A stretch of 19,983 nt of DNA from Neolecta irregularis DAH-3. Lineage: Eukaryota > Ascomycota > Neolectomycetes > Neolectales > Neolectaceae. Under the pieces are notes generated by a model, which searched no databases, was not told the origin of the DNA, and worked only from the letters and a program-made list of their open reading frames with translations. Where the stretch lies: NCBI GenBank assembly GCA_001929475.1, contig LXFE01002904.1, positions 145-20,127 on the forward strand, given 5' to 3'. Shown here one piece after another: positions 1 to 10,167 of this stretch. The position numbers and the translations under genes are program-made. Position 1 is the stretch's first letter; the number at the start of each line of letters is the position of its first letter.

Positions 1-392
1 TACTTCTCCACAGATGGACAAATCATGCCACTTTTCATTAATACCCAGAAACACGCTTATATTTGAGTCACTCAAGAATCAGTAATCATGCAAGGCTTCA
101 ACTTGCAAGCAGTTAGAGCGCACCTTTCACCCTTTTCATCCTCTGAATGATTAGCATCCAGAGATCTAGCATCCAAGGGGCTGCTAAATGAAAAAGAAGC
201 TTAGAATGTTTCACATTTTAATTTCCCTGCTGAAAGAGCTATCAATTCCTTGTTTTTATTTTAATCAACGTACATTTATCCGCATATACCGAGAGTTTTA
301 TGATTTTTACTGAATCGCAACTTAAACCCACCCTCCTTATCATACACGTGTTTGACGATCTTCAGCACTAGCAGCCTTGCAACGCTTTTCAT
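1..392 (-). CDS. Partial unidentified gene running off the left edge
   Basis: I do not recognise this protein. On the minus strand, coding-like sequence starts at an ATG at 392 (MKSVARLLVLKIVK...; an in-frame ATG also lies at 461). It continues through two plausible short introns, 249-289 (41 nt, GT..AAG) and 184-214 (31 nt, GT..TAG), into an acidic stretch containing SLDANHSEDEKGER. A third, longer candidate intron (71-123, 53 nt) would keep the frame open to base 1; without it the frame stops after MITDS near base 81. The reading frame joins cleanly at the first two introns, which is the main support. The ATG at 392 overlaps the ERO1 ATG on the other strand, so either this start or the whole model may be wrong. 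Confidence 0.35.
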
Positions 393-2280
393 GCCCTCAT
401 CATTCGGTTTTCTGTCCTTGTTATTTCTGATCATCCCTTCTCCCATTAGAGCAAAATCCACGGTTATCGACGGTGCATATTTTGTATAAAGTGTTTACGT
501 TGGCAGATCTGACACGAAAGCGCAACGGGAATATCTCAGATTCATGTGCGACATACCCTGTTGCAGATGCCATCAACCAAAAGATTCGCCCATTGGTCCA
601 AGACCTTATTACGGAAACGGATTATTTTGCTTACTACAGACTAAATTTGTTCGACAATGACTGTCCTTTCTGGAATGACAATGGGGCCATGTGCAGGAAC
701 AGAGCATGTGCAGTAGATACACTAGACGAAGCACGCCCTATCTGTTTTTTCGCAAACTGATATGCAGGAAGAAATTCCTGAGATCTGGAGGTCGCATAAT
801 CTTGGAAAATTGGATGGCCCCACTCCCAGTCAGGTAGGCTCATTATCCCTAGACGACAAGCCCTTTGGACCAGATCATGTTGGCGCTTGCATTATTGAGG
901 ATGATTTCGATACAGAACGCGATTACTGTGTTCCTGAAGACGAATCCGATCAGTCAAAAGGCGTGTATGTTTCTCTTGTCGATAATCCGGAACGGTTCAC
1001 TGGATATGCTGGGCCTCATGCGAATAAAGTCTGGAAAGCGATTTATCAAGAGAATTGTTTTCAGAATACCCATGATTCCCGATTTTCGTCTGCAGTCAGT
1101 CACTCGTCTGGAGGAGGACTTGAAGCTGTAATAATGGGCTGGAACCACCGCATTCAGGCAAATTCAGGAGGCGAGACTGCTCGACAGGCACTGAACGATC
1201 AATCGATGTGTTTTGAAAAAAGAGTGTTCTGGAGAGTGATGAGTGGCATGCATGCGAGTATCACAATACATCTATGTTGGGAGTATCTCAATCAGTTTTC
1301 TGGCGAATGGGTATACCAACTTCTCTCTGTGCGCCTGCCAATTCCAGGGCCCGAATCTGGAATGCTTCCAACAGCGATTTGGAAATAATCCAGAATGGAT
1401 AGAGAATCTTTACTTCGATTACGCACTCGTACTTCGAGCCTTCACCAAATTAAGTCACCATATTGATAAATATACTTTTTGCGCAGGAGATCTAAAGCAA
1501 GATAAAATCACCAAAGCATCATCTGCATATAGTCCAAACTGACAACTATAGGAAAAAGTCAATCAGCTGGCTGAATTAGTCCAATCTGTTCCTCAAACGT
1601 TCAATGAATCCCTAATGTTCGACCACCAAACCCGAGCCGACGCTCTGCAATTAAAAGAAGACTTCCGAAACCAATTCCGGAATGTCTCCCGCTTAATGGA
1701 CTGTGTAGGATGTGATAAATGTCGGCTTTGGGGTAAACTTCAAGTTGCTGGTTACGGTACTGCGTTGAAAGTTCTATTCGAGTTTAATGAGAATGGGGTA
1801 AGCGAAATTGGTCATTATCATCTTCGACGAACAGAACTTGTTTCTCTAGTTAATTTACTGGCGCGACTTTCGACCAGCATACACGCAGTTCAGCAATTTT
1901 CAAAAGATATACAACGGAAGACTGGAAACACCACAATGAAATATGCTTTCTCCGATGGGAAGATAGACGAGTTGCAGAACTCATCAAACCCGAGAGATCC
2001 GGAGAATATACTGACGGAGAATCTGCCTCTGGGGTTTAAACGGGCTTTTATGCATTTTTTGTCAGTGAAGGATCGACTTGTTAAATGGTCCGAACCACAC
2101 GTCGAAGTCTTCAATCAAAATTTTCGTCGAGAGTTTTCGCTACTTTGCGATGCCGTTGTTGATGTGCTATGGTCAATAGTCATATTCCCCAGGATTGTAT
2201 GGCAAAATCTTGTTTATCACATCAGATCATTTTTTCGATGGGCTTTTCTTGGACCTGCGCCAAGTCGAACAGAGTTGTAA
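391..2280 (+). CDS. ERO1: ER oxidoreductin-1 (thiol oxidase)
   Basis: FAD-dependent oxidase of the ER that reoxidises protein disulfide isomerase, passing electrons to O2. Spliced exons 391-483, 521-730, 768-1310, 1348-1515 and 1552-2280 give 580 residues, close to yeast Ero1. Residues 1-21 are a signal peptide (FGFLSLLFLIIPSPIRA). The shuttle pair CRNRAC is at about 89-94, the FAD/flavin region reads MSGMHASITIHL, and the active-site CVGCDKC is at about 389-395 followed by RLWGKLQ. The four introns are 37, 37, 37 and 36 nt. Introns 731-767 and 1516-1551 start with GC (GCACGC, GCATCA). No GT donor restores the conserved joins CAVDTLDE/EEIPEIWR and DKITK/EKVNQL. The 5' exon is inferred from the signal peptide and the 37-nt intron 484-520. 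The C-terminal basic/aromatic tail (RSFFRWAFLG) may associate with the membrane. Confidence 0.96.
731..767 (+). other. GC-AG intron 2 of ERO1 (37 nt)
   Basis: This intron begins GCACGC and ends ATGCAG, with a branch-like ACTGAT shortly before the acceptor. Its removal joins the conserved acidic stretch VDTLDE to EEIPEIW in phase 0. The only upstream GT in reach (GTAGAT near 712) would delete the conserved residues that follow the shuttle cysteines. Confidence 0.8.
1516..1551 (+). other. GC-AG intron 4 of ERO1 (36 nt)
   Basis: This intron begins GCATCA, has a CTGAC branch-like motif and ends ACTATAG. Removing it joins DLKQDKITK to EKVNQLAELVQ in phase 0, which matches the length of this region in animal Ero1. 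The only closer GT (1532) would leave an intron of 20 nt. Confidence 0.8.
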
Positions 2281-2406
2281 AATAATTCGAGGTTCATTAT
2301 TTATTGGCGAGTTTATTTTCTTTTTGGAGTATCTGGTTTGGAGTATTTATTGCCCTGATAAATAACAAGCTGGTGAGTGGAGTAGTTATTTTAATCCTAA
2401 GCTATT

Positions 2407-3646
2407 ATGGAACGATATTCTCCGAAATTTCCCGATATCATTGTCTTTTCAAACCCCACCAACTCTGAATTAAGTCTTCCTTACAGAATCTATACCATCA
2501 TGGCTGCCATGCGCCCAAGGGTTAATACCTTGTCGGAAATTGGGACGAGGAAGTTGCCATCGAAATCCGTCATTGCATCACTTGGGCTGACGTTTCAAAA
2601 GCCAGTCCTCGTGAAAGTCATACCGAACTCGCAATTCATCGATTCTTCAAAAATTACATCCTCAGATAATTTGAGCTATTCATTTGATCACGGGCCGTTA
2701 TCACAACGTCTAGCAGCGAGCCATGCTCACCAAAATCGAGAACTCATGAATAAAAATGGAATTAGGAAAGCCAGCGAGAAATCCGCGGAATATGAAGTTG
2801 CTAAATTAAATGAAGCAAAGAATCAGTCCTTTTCTACCACCTGGAAGCAATCTCCCGCTCGACAAACAGGGACACGTATAAAGGAGCAGGAATTGGTGTT
2901 TAAGAAAAAAATTAACGAACTTGGAGCGAAAAAAGAGGACGGTTTTGATGTTCAAGACTACCAGTTTCAAGAAAAGACTGTGTGGGACATAGATTTAACC
3001 GAATTGGAGGATATCCATACAGTGCGTTAGCATGCGACTCAACATACACTAACTATGGCAGAAAGGCTTATCCTTAGATATCGACCCTCCCAAGCAAAAA
3101 GTTGAACGAAGATCTTCAGTGAAAGAAAAGTTGCGAAAAGAAGCTGATAGTCCGCCTCGCCGGATTGGACGTGAAAGGGTTAAACGTGAAAAGCAAATGC
3201 AAATCACACGCGGCCAGTTTTCTGCAAAGGATGTTGGAACTGAAAGTGCGCAATTGAGGGAATTACAAGCAAAAGGTTTCAGATACAGCTTACCGCAGGT
3301 CTTCCAAGAGCCTATACAACCCGTGCAACTATTCTGCAATATACCTAGCCTGCCGTTATCACAGTATTCGAGAATAAGGGATATTCACAACATCATTGGA
3401 TTTCCAGGACAGAACAAGCTCCAGTGGCAGAAAGAAATCATCGAACAGCGAGATTCAATACAAGCTACATTAAGTGGAGATTATCAACCCTGGATGGATG
3501 TCTCCAATGGATATGGTGGGGTTGTTGGTGACGCTGCGAGATTAATAGGTCAAAACTCGAGCTATGACTTTCTTGCCAAGACTCGAGCTGTGGGTATAAT
3601 TGCAATACAATTGAATCAAACGAAAGGGACAGCATCTCCTAGTTAG
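2407..3646 (+). CDS. Unidentified basic, charged protein
   Basis: I do not recognise the family. The ATG at 2407 opens a 399-residue product after removal of one 40-nt intron (3022-3061, donor GTGCGT, branch-like CACTAAC, acceptor GGCAG). An in-frame alternative start is MAAMRPRVN near 2500. The middle is rich in Lys, Glu and Gln (EKSAEYEVAKLNEAKNQ; FKKKINELGAKKEDG) and could form helices. After the intron comes a strongly basic run (RRIGRERVKREKQMQITRGQ). The last 110 residues look more globular (DYQPWMDVSNGYGG; SSYDFLAKTRAVGIIAIQLN). There is no signal peptide or membrane segment, so a nuclear or cytosolic scaffold or RNA/DNA-associated protein is possible, but that is inference. It converges on the recycling factor gene with 56 nt between stops. 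Confidence 0.7.
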
Positions 3647-3702
3647 TAGCTGGCCTCTGGTATTAATTTTGGTTCTGAATATATGAAGTTTTCTTCCACC
3701 TT

Positions 3703-4483
3703 TCAGCCATCCATGACGGCTTCCTTTGCTTCTTCTATGCTTTTTGCAAAACTTTTCCCTGCATTCTCCATCAATTTTTCGATCTTTTTCTCCGATAATC
3801 TCTTTGCGTCGGCTCCAATTCCGGAAATATTCCTATCCCTGACTTTCTTCAATCCATCAGCCCTGATTTTCCGGATTTCAAGTTTAAAACTTTCACCGAC
3901 TTTTGAAACCAAATTGGCAGTAAGTTGTCGTGATTCCCTACTAGGTGGTGGAAGTGGAATATTAAGGAGATTCGAGTTGGATGTATTTTGAACTGGATTC
4001 ATGTTGAGCGGAGCTGCGTGAATCGCTGCTGTAACATGTTTCGTATGCTAGAACATTAGCGAAAATTTAGAAATTAAATATTACTTCTGGTTCATAGACC
4101 GTAATCTGTATTGTTCTTCCATCTCGTACGGCAACATGTGCAACCTCTTTTAGTCCAACTTCTTGCTTTGAGCCAGGTAGTTTGACTTTAATTTTGTCAA
4201 GAACTTCTGGATTTGCTCGTCCCTGCCGTAACGAAGAAAGCTCGTTACGTAATCGAGCCTCAACTTTTGAGATAGCTTCTTCGAGATGGCCGATTCCGAA
4301 TATATCAGATTCAGATTCAAGCTCTGCTCCTGATATCGCTGGTTTTGTTTTATTTTTAGCGAGCGTCGTCTGAAATGTACGAAATTTTCTGTTCCGAATA
4401 GCAACGTTGATTGATGCTGATGTCCTCTGCCAAAGAACTCGAGCCTCTAAGGAGATACAAATCAGAGCGATTGGGTGTAGCAT
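3703..4483 (-). CDS. Mitochondrial ribosome recycling factor
   Basis: Splits post-termination mitochondrial ribosomes together with the mitochondrial EF-G2-type factor. Exons 4483-4085 and 4047-3703 give 247 residues. The N-terminus (about 60 residues, rich in Arg, Ser and Thr, few acids) fits a mitochondrial presequence. The RRF fold follows: LRNELSSLRQGRANPEVLDK corresponds to the bacterial TGRASP region, VRDGRTIQITVYEPE to the SRTLKINVFD strand, and IPLPPPSRESRQLTANLV to the bacterial RVPLPPLTEERR motif. The C-terminal helix ends EEAKEAVMDG. The single intron (4048-4084) is 37 nt, GTAATA..TTCTAG, with branch-like GCTAATG. Splicing it restores the AVEKAI-like link (HVTAAIHAAPLNMNP). The long presequence and family motifs point to the mitochondrial rather than a cytosolic homologue. 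Confidence 0.93.
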
Positions 4484-5334
4484 AAGTGTTCTGTCCCACC
4501 TCTGGATTTGTCCAACCTCTCCATTAAATCCACCAGCCTCATCATGCCCTCGCTTATAAAATCGACCAACCTTCTCAATTGCATCCCCCTATCATGTCTG
4601 TTGCTAAGAACCATGATCCCTTGCAGCTACACAACCCAGTGAAGATATTTACCCTGTCTTCTATCTAGGCATTCCAGTGTTCTGGGTGAGATAAAGACGG
4701 CCCAGTACTGCAACTTCCTCAGATGGCCAAAGCAACAAGTGGGTGATAAGACGATCCTAGGGGTAAAGAAGTACCATGAGTTGTAGAGAATAAAAAACAT
4801 TGTCCTTAACAAATATCAACTTGATGAAAGTTCAAACTTACAAGGCCACAGAAAATAAAGGTGCAACTGAGGACAGGAGGGCAGTTTCTATTTCTGATGC
4901 ACACTCATGTATTTGAAAGGGTTACGCTGCATGAAACAGTGCTCAAAAAAAGGATGTTTAACATGGATTTTCGAACTCGCTATCCCAGCTTTGAAACCCC
5001 CTCCAAACCGTTGGGGCTTTAGAAGAGTTCCAATCAAACGATCCAATTTCAGATCCAAGCGGATAAAGGGGTAAGCACTGCACAACTATTTTTAAAGCAT
5101 TCGTTTGAATGCTTGGTAATCTCTAAATATGAATATGAATCTGCAGGACAGGACTAATTTCGCGAAAGTAGCGGAAGGCTGTGGAAGTAGATTTTTTAGA
5201 GGTTGAGCAGCCAGCCACATGTGAGATCGGTTGACGTTTATTAATATATCGAGGTATATAGAGAAATTCCTGCCAATGAAATTTGATTCCTAACCTCCAT
5301 AATTCAGAGATCTCATTCGATTATTTTCAGCTCA
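4484..5334. other. Unresolved gap with coding-like fragments
   Basis: No gene could be assembled here. Several short stretches on the plus strand look coding: EDIYPVFYLGIPVFW (about 4641-4685), followed by a possible 37-nt intron 4686-4722 (GTGAGA..CCTCAG); MKVQTYKATENKGATEDRR (from about 4824); and AIPALKPPPNRWGFRRVPIK (about 4980-5040), before a GTAAGC donor at 5071. They lie in different frames, and I could not join them with introns of the size seen elsewhere. The minus strand has a 61-codon ORF (4627-4812) without recognisable features. This may be a fast-evolving multi-exon gene, a decayed gene or chance. The rest (5100-5334) is AT-rich with nothing visible. Confidence 0.4.
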
Positions 5335-6929
5335 TCACCGATCTACTTCCCCGAACACGAGCTAAAAATCAGCGACCATGACGTTTGGAGAAAGATATAC
5401 ATCCATCGTTCCAATGATGGCAACCATATCAGGTAAGTAGTGACCTCTTGCCATATGATCAGCACCCGCCAAATGAGCAAAACCAGGAGCCCGAATTTTG
5501 CATCGGTAAGGTCTTGGACATTAGTATCCATGAGTTCGATCAAATGACATACCGCTCACTTCCATCGGACACCAGGAAAACTCCCATTTCTCCTTTTGGC
5601 GCTTCAATCGCAGAGTATGTTTCACCAGGAGGAACAGCATATCCTTTAGTGAATAATAAGAAATGATGAATCAATGCCCTAGCCATCAGCAAAACCCTCT
5701 CAAACAATGATGAATGCATACTCCATATTCTCCTTCATGGCAGAGCGAGGCGGGGGAGAAATTTTCCAGTCATCAACCTTGACCGGCCCAGCAGGAATTT
5801 TGTTTAGACACTGGTGAATGATCCTAAGACTCTGTCGAAATTCTTCCATTCTGCATAGATATCGATCGTAGCAATCGCCCTTAGTCCCTACAGGGACATT
5901 GAATTCAACTTCTCCGTAGGATTCATAAGGTTGGACCTTACGGATGTCCCAAGGGATGCCGCTGCCACGTAACATCACCCCTGAAAACCCATAATTTTGG
6001 GCGTCTTCAGCTGTTACTATTCCTATATCCACCGTTCGAATTTTCCATATCCTGTTGTCGGTTAATAGCTCTTCAGTTTCGTCTATGCGATCTCCAAATT
6101 GGGTTGCCCATTGGTAGATATCGTCGAGAAGTCCATAGGGAATATCCTGGGCTACACCTCCTGGCCGAACATATGCAGCATGAAGACGGGCTCCAGAAAC
6201 CCGTTCGTAAAACTCCATTAACTTCTCGCCTAACTTTCAGAATTGATTCGCAGACCAACTATACGTTCCTCAAAGCCCCAGAGAAAAGGTGTCAATGCGC
6301 CAACATCCATTGCGTGCGTCAACACCGCCATAAGATGATTTAAAATTCGAGTGATTTCTGCAAACATGGTACGAATCCACTTGGCCCGAGGGGGAATATC
6401 GATATTCAGTAACTTTTCGACAGCGAGGGAAAAGCATTGCTCGTTCGTCATCATCGAGACATAATCTAATCGGTCAAAGTATGGCAGTGCTTGAAGATAT
6501 GTCTACTATGTTAATCTCTATACGAAGTTTTGCCGTACTTTATATTCAATCAGTTTTTCTGTCCCACGATGTAGCAGGCCAATATGAGGGTCAGCTCTCA
6601 GGATCTCCTCTCCTTCTAGCTCCAAGATAAGTCTCAACACCCCATGCGCAGCAGGATGCTGAGGACCCTTCGGGATCAGTTTACATATAAAGGTTAACGC
6701 ATACAAAGTTGATGGTGAAATGTTTCATTTTAAAATCTTCTCCTGCAGGATAATCCTGATCATTTTGCTCTTCTTCCCGTAATTGCATAGGCTGATAGTC
6801 CTTTATTGAAGATTCAAGCGAAGTGGTAGTGGTAAATATACTCGAAGTATTTGAAAAGCTTCTCGAGAAAGCCAAACATTTTTGGGCCGGCGCTTTGAAA
6901 ATCCGGCGGCCCAGAAAACGAGAGAACAT
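5335..6929 (-). CDS. NADH:ubiquinone oxidoreductase 49 kDa subunit (complex I)
   Basis: Core Q-module subunit of mitochondrial complex I (NuoD/NDUFS2 family) that lines the ubiquinone pocket. Exons 6929-6705, 6667-6539, 6502-6265, 6229-5722, 5678-5553, 5512-5401 and 5361-5335 give 454 residues. The first 45 residues ([16 protein letters not shown]...) form a mitochondrial presequence. Conserved blocks follow in order: [123 protein letters not shown] and the invariant end FGEVDR. The six introns are 37, 36, 35, 43, 40 and 39 nt (6668-6704, 6503-6538, 6230-6264, 5679-5721, 5513-5552, 5362-5400); each restores a conserved block. The last coding exon is only 27 nt including the stop. This gene rules out yeasts that lack complex I. 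Confidence 0.97.
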
Positions 6930-7177
6930 GACGGCCTGATGTTGCTGATATGTGCTGGGTTTATGCCATTCACTAGGATACAAGATGCAACCATCATGGT
7001 AGGAACCACCGCTGGTATTCACAAACTTCATCTGGTACATAGCCCCAATGCAATCATGCTAAGAAATACGATTAAGAGACAAAAGCATATGGATATGTAT
7101 TTGCTAAGAGAGGTAAATATTGGCGCGATAAAGTAGAAAAATGTTTTGATGGCTGCAGCACCCCATCCAAGACAAAC

Positions 7178-8446
7178 ATGAGTAAATCGAAGCTGGAACG
7201 TTCTCGTACAGAAATAGGCATTGAAATAGACAGAGTCACAGATGTATGACTTTCACTTTGACAAGAAAGCTAATTTTAAGGTAACTAGTACGGATTTTCC
7301 TGGTCACTGGCCCGGCGAAGATAATTCATGGGATCTTGAGAAGTTTAAATCGGTTTACAAAGACCATCCTACTATTAGCTAATATATTAGGTTTTCAAAA
7401 TTCAGCCCAAGAAATTGGATGGTGATGATTTGGAATTTGATTTGATTCATGTTGATGCCTCAATAGCCAATGCCTTTAGAAGAATTTTAATCGCAGAGAT
7501 ACCCACCATGGCTATCGAGTACGTTTACGTGGGCAACAACACATCTGTAATTCAGGATGAAGTCCTCGCCCAGAGATTAGGCTTAATTCCTATTAAAGCC
7601 CATCCGGATTTATTTGAATGGTATATCTGTACGTTTTCCTAATTGAAACCAAATTAACAAAATAGCGGCCCCGGAAGGAGAAGACACAAATCCTACTGAT
7701 CAGGATACCATTGTCTTGTCGCTGCGTGCTCTCTGTGAACGGAATCCGAATGCAAAGAAGGACGAAACCGATCCACTGAAACTTTACAGTAACGCGCATA
7801 GTAAGTTTGTCCATATCGTTGTAACTCACACAAGTTCTTGCTGGAGATATCAAATGGGAAAGCCAGGGGAGACAAAGTGAATGGTTTGCCGGAAATCCAA
7901 TCGATGTCGTCAACAAAGACATCTTGATCGCAAAACTTCGACCTGGCCAGGAGATTGATATCACCATGCATGCGATCAAGGGAATCGGCAAAGATCACGC
8001 CAAATTTTCGCCAGTGTGTACGTTTTTCAACGGCGATTGACTCTGACATCGAAGCAACTGCTTCCTACCGATTATTACCGACAATTCATATAACAAGTCC
8101 GATCACCGGAGCAGATGCCCGCAAGTTTCAAAAATGTTTCCCCAAAGGTGTGATCGACCTCATAGAAAGAAATGGTGAAAAGGTTGCGGTCGTTAGAGAT
8201 ACTCGCAAAGACACAGTATCAAGAGAATGTCTTCGCTATGACGAATTCAAAGATAAAGTCAAGCTGGGAAGGATACGGGACCATTTCATCTGTATACTCT
8301 ACTCAAAAAATGACAAATGCTAATTGTTCCAAGTTTCGATAGAGAGCACTGGGATTATGGCACCTGACGAGCTATTTATCAAGAGCGTGCAGATCTTGCG
8401 GGAAAAGTGTCTGAGATTGAAGAGGGATATCGCAGGCGGTATATAA
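7178..8446 (+). CDS. RPC40: RNA polymerase I and III 40 kDa subunit (AC40, RPAC1 family)
   Basis: Alpha-like subunit shared by RNA polymerases I and III, which dimerises with AC19 during polymerase assembly. Exons 7178-7243, 7281-7352, 7391-7628, 7666-7800, 7835-8017, 8055-8291 and 8334-8446 give 347 residues, the usual length. Motifs: [20 protein letters not shown] near the N-terminus, the alpha motif [41 protein letters not shown], then [16 protein letters not shown] and SFRLLP-type [10 protein letters not shown], and the C-terminal [15 protein letters not shown]. The six introns are 37, 38, 37, 34, 37 and 42 nt (7244-7280, 7353-7390, 7629-7665, 7801-7834, 8018-8054, 8292-8333). Three of them begin GTAC or GTAA. 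The ATG at 7178 is the only Met that precedes the conserved first block. It converges on ISD11 with 56 nt between stops. Confidence 0.97.
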
Positions 8447-8502
8447 ATATTATGATAGAGTTTGTAATTAATCTATAATTCCGCCTAAACTGGGACACTG
8501 CT

Positions 8503-8883
8503 TCAGTCAACCCCTTGATCATGCACACGAGCTCTCCTTCCCGAAATTTTACCCTGTTTTCCTACCTAATTGGTCATTAGTATTTTATTAGAGTAATTTC
8601 ATACCTCAACGACCAGCCTGTCAACTTCATACATTTTACTAATCGCGCTCTGTCTCTGCATGACTCTTAGGTTATGGATTGCATCCTTCATAAACTCCTC
8701 AATTTTTTCAGGATTTGATTCCTTTTGATGCTGGCGAAATGTATCGCGGGTTTTCCTGATTGCATATTCACGAAAATTATATCCTAGTGACCCTCAACAC
8801 ATCGCTTAATATTAGAGATCCGTACCTGAAAAATTATTTGCAGAGCGTAAGAGAGACCGGTATATTTGGATCGGGGTTGTCAT
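8503..8883 (-). CDS. ISD11: ISD11, LYR-motif partner of the mitochondrial cysteine desulfurase
   Basis: Small LYR protein that binds and stabilises the Nfs1 desulfurase (with acyl carrier protein) in mitochondrial Fe-S cluster assembly. It was found by translating across introns. Exons 8883-8826, 8783-8605 and 8565-8503 give 99 residues. The start reads MTTPIQIYRSLLR, where IYRSLLR is the LYR motif, then YNFREYAIRKTRDTFRQ, RVMQRQSAISKMYEVDRLVV. This aligns along its length with human LYRM4/ISD11. Introns are 8784-8825 (42 nt) and 8566-8604 (39 nt, with a textbook TACTAAT branch sequence). Without the second intron the protein would end VVEV; with it, 20 more basic residues are added (VGKQGKISGRR...). 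The tail is therefore less certain than the core. Confidence 0.93.
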
Positions 8884-9410
8884 GTAGGGCAGTGGTGAAG
8901 ATTGTTACACCTCGGAATTTTACCCGAATCGAACGGGGCTTGCCCATTAGTGACATCGAGAAAAAATAAAAGGTGTCGCCTGGAGGATAAACAACGTTTC
9001 ATATTACCTGGCAATTAAATTGAGCTAACTTGTGCGTGGCAATTCTAGAAAGAAATCCAGTATATGATCCAACGAAGAACCTTTTTCGCAGATCCGAACG
9101 CTTATGAGAAGACCTATGGCCAGACTTGCTAACAAGTAACAAGTCAGACTTGCTTGCTTACTTGTTTATAAGCAAGTAAGCAAGCAAGTCTGACTTGTCG
9201 AATCACACCGGTTGTAGCGAGATATTGCAAGGGATTATTGGTCAATAGATTGTCAATTGGTGAGCTTGGTCGTATGACGTCTTAGGTCATCGAGACTTAT
9301 ACAAAGAAAATTTGATTATACAGTTGGCTAACTACGAATAGAAAAGAAAGCTCGCGGCTATAAGATAGACGACATGGTCATTGAATGGCACTAGAACATC
9401 AGACGGATTT
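8884..9410. other. Intergenic stretch upstream of ISD11 with a strong hairpin
   Basis: I see no gene here. It is AT-rich and holds the promoter side of ISD11 plus the 52-nt perfect inverted repeat at 9139-9198. A tRNA-like TTCGATT on the minus strand near 8928 has no matching acceptor or D arm. Confidence 0.6.
9139..9198. repeat. Perfect 26-bp inverted repeat (hairpin), 8-nt loop
   Basis: Arms 9139-9164 and 9173-9198 are exact reverse complements, separated by the loop TTTATAAG. The arms themselves are built of short GCAAG/CTTGC repeats. Nineteen bases of the right arm (CAAGTAAGCAAGCAAGTCT) recur exactly at 10922-10940, just before a tRNA-like B box. An additional partial copy (AGACTTGCTAACAAGTAACAAGTC) lies immediately to the left. 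It could be a foldback end of a small transposable element or a recombination-made palindrome. Confidence 0.9.
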
Positions 9411-9779
9411 TTAAATCTCAACTTCATACTCATAGGCCGCGATCACAGAACACTTCTGAAAAAAGACAGGATGTTCCGGGGCAAGTTTGATGTTCTCCAG
9501 TTCTTCTTGAAGCCCGATGCATCGGAGTGCAGTACGATCAACTGCCAAAATGAAAGACAAGCAACCTGGCTTTGTGAAGCACTGTTGAGCACAAATTTCC
9601 TGTGGACTTTGTTCCAAGGTAATCCAATCCTGGGGGAATGTAACCCTAGCAAAATGAGGAAAGAAATAGCAGTCTATTTCCTGGGTGAAAGGTATAGGAA
9701 CAGATTTGAACCGGTCCATAAACCGGCTTGCAAAGCAAAGCTTTCCGCAAAGGGCGATGAAAAATAAAATCAGTAACAT
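9411..9779 (-). CDS. Putative small secreted cysteine-rich protein, PAN/apple-like
   Basis: A single uninterrupted 122-residue ORF starts at 9779. Residues 1-17 (MLLILFFIALCGKLCFA) form a clear signal peptide with a plausible cleavage after CFA. The mature part has six cysteines. The spacing ICAQQCFTKPGCLSF...RCIGL...FQKC resembles PAN/apple modules, in which three disulfides tie a small fold used for carbohydrate or protein binding; this assignment is by pattern only. There is no membrane anchor or GPI signal, so it is predicted to be extracellular or cell-wall associated. It stands alone among repeats. A 128-codon frame is also open on the opposite strand (9381-9767), but it lacks any recognisable feature. 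Confidence 0.6.
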   Translation of the reverse strand: MLLILFFIALCGKLCFASRFMDRFKSVPIPFTQEIDCYFFPHFARVTFPQDWITLEQSPQEICAQQCFTKPGCLSFILAVDRTALRCIGLQEELENIKLAPEHPVFFQKCSVIAAYEYEVEI

Positions 9780-10041
9780 AGTTTGTGATAACTAGAGTTG
9801 GAAATCTGGCTGTTAGACAGTTTTTTAAAAAGACCAACACTGTTTGTAACACGCAGGTTGTAGCTTAAGGTTTGGGTTCGTAGTTGTAGTATAGTTGTAA
9901 TAGATTGGTTAATTATTGGGGAGCAAGGTAGTATTGGACTTCTGGATCTTTGGAGATCAGTATCAGAAGAATTGTAATATGACTGGCTATTTAGCAAGAG
10001 AGCAAAACGGGCCTCCTTTTATAGCCATTGCTGGCAAGGTA

Positions 10042-10167
10042 GGTCTACGTGGGGAGAAACAAGAAAAGACAATACCGAGACAGTGCTACTGTCTCAGTAT
10101 TGTCTTTCCTTAAGGTGGTCTTACAGGTCTATGTGGGGAGAAACAAAGAAATACAATACTGAGACAG
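10042..10167. repeat. 42-nt direct repeat with internal 20-bp snap-back
   Basis: Positions 10042-10083 and 10126-10167 are near-identical copies (GGTCTACGTGGGGAGAAAC... versus GGTCTATGTGGGGAGAAAC...), 84 nt apart. The first copy's end (10065-10084) is also the reverse complement, with one mismatch, of 10088-10107 across a 3-nt loop. The word GAGACAG ends both copies and reappears inside the dispersed repeat (near 10429 and 19170). The arrangement suggests nested or rearranged ends of a mobile element. Confidence 0.8.

Noticed and set aside
8905-8945. tRNA-like TTCGATT T-arm on the minus strand
   Set aside because: A four-base stem is possible, but no matching acceptor, D arm or A box exists at the right distance.
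9381-9767. 128-codon plus-strand ORF opposite the secreted protein
   Set aside because: It has no signal peptide, domain or recognisable composition, and it mirrors the minus-strand ORF, which has a convincing signal peptide and cysteine pattern.
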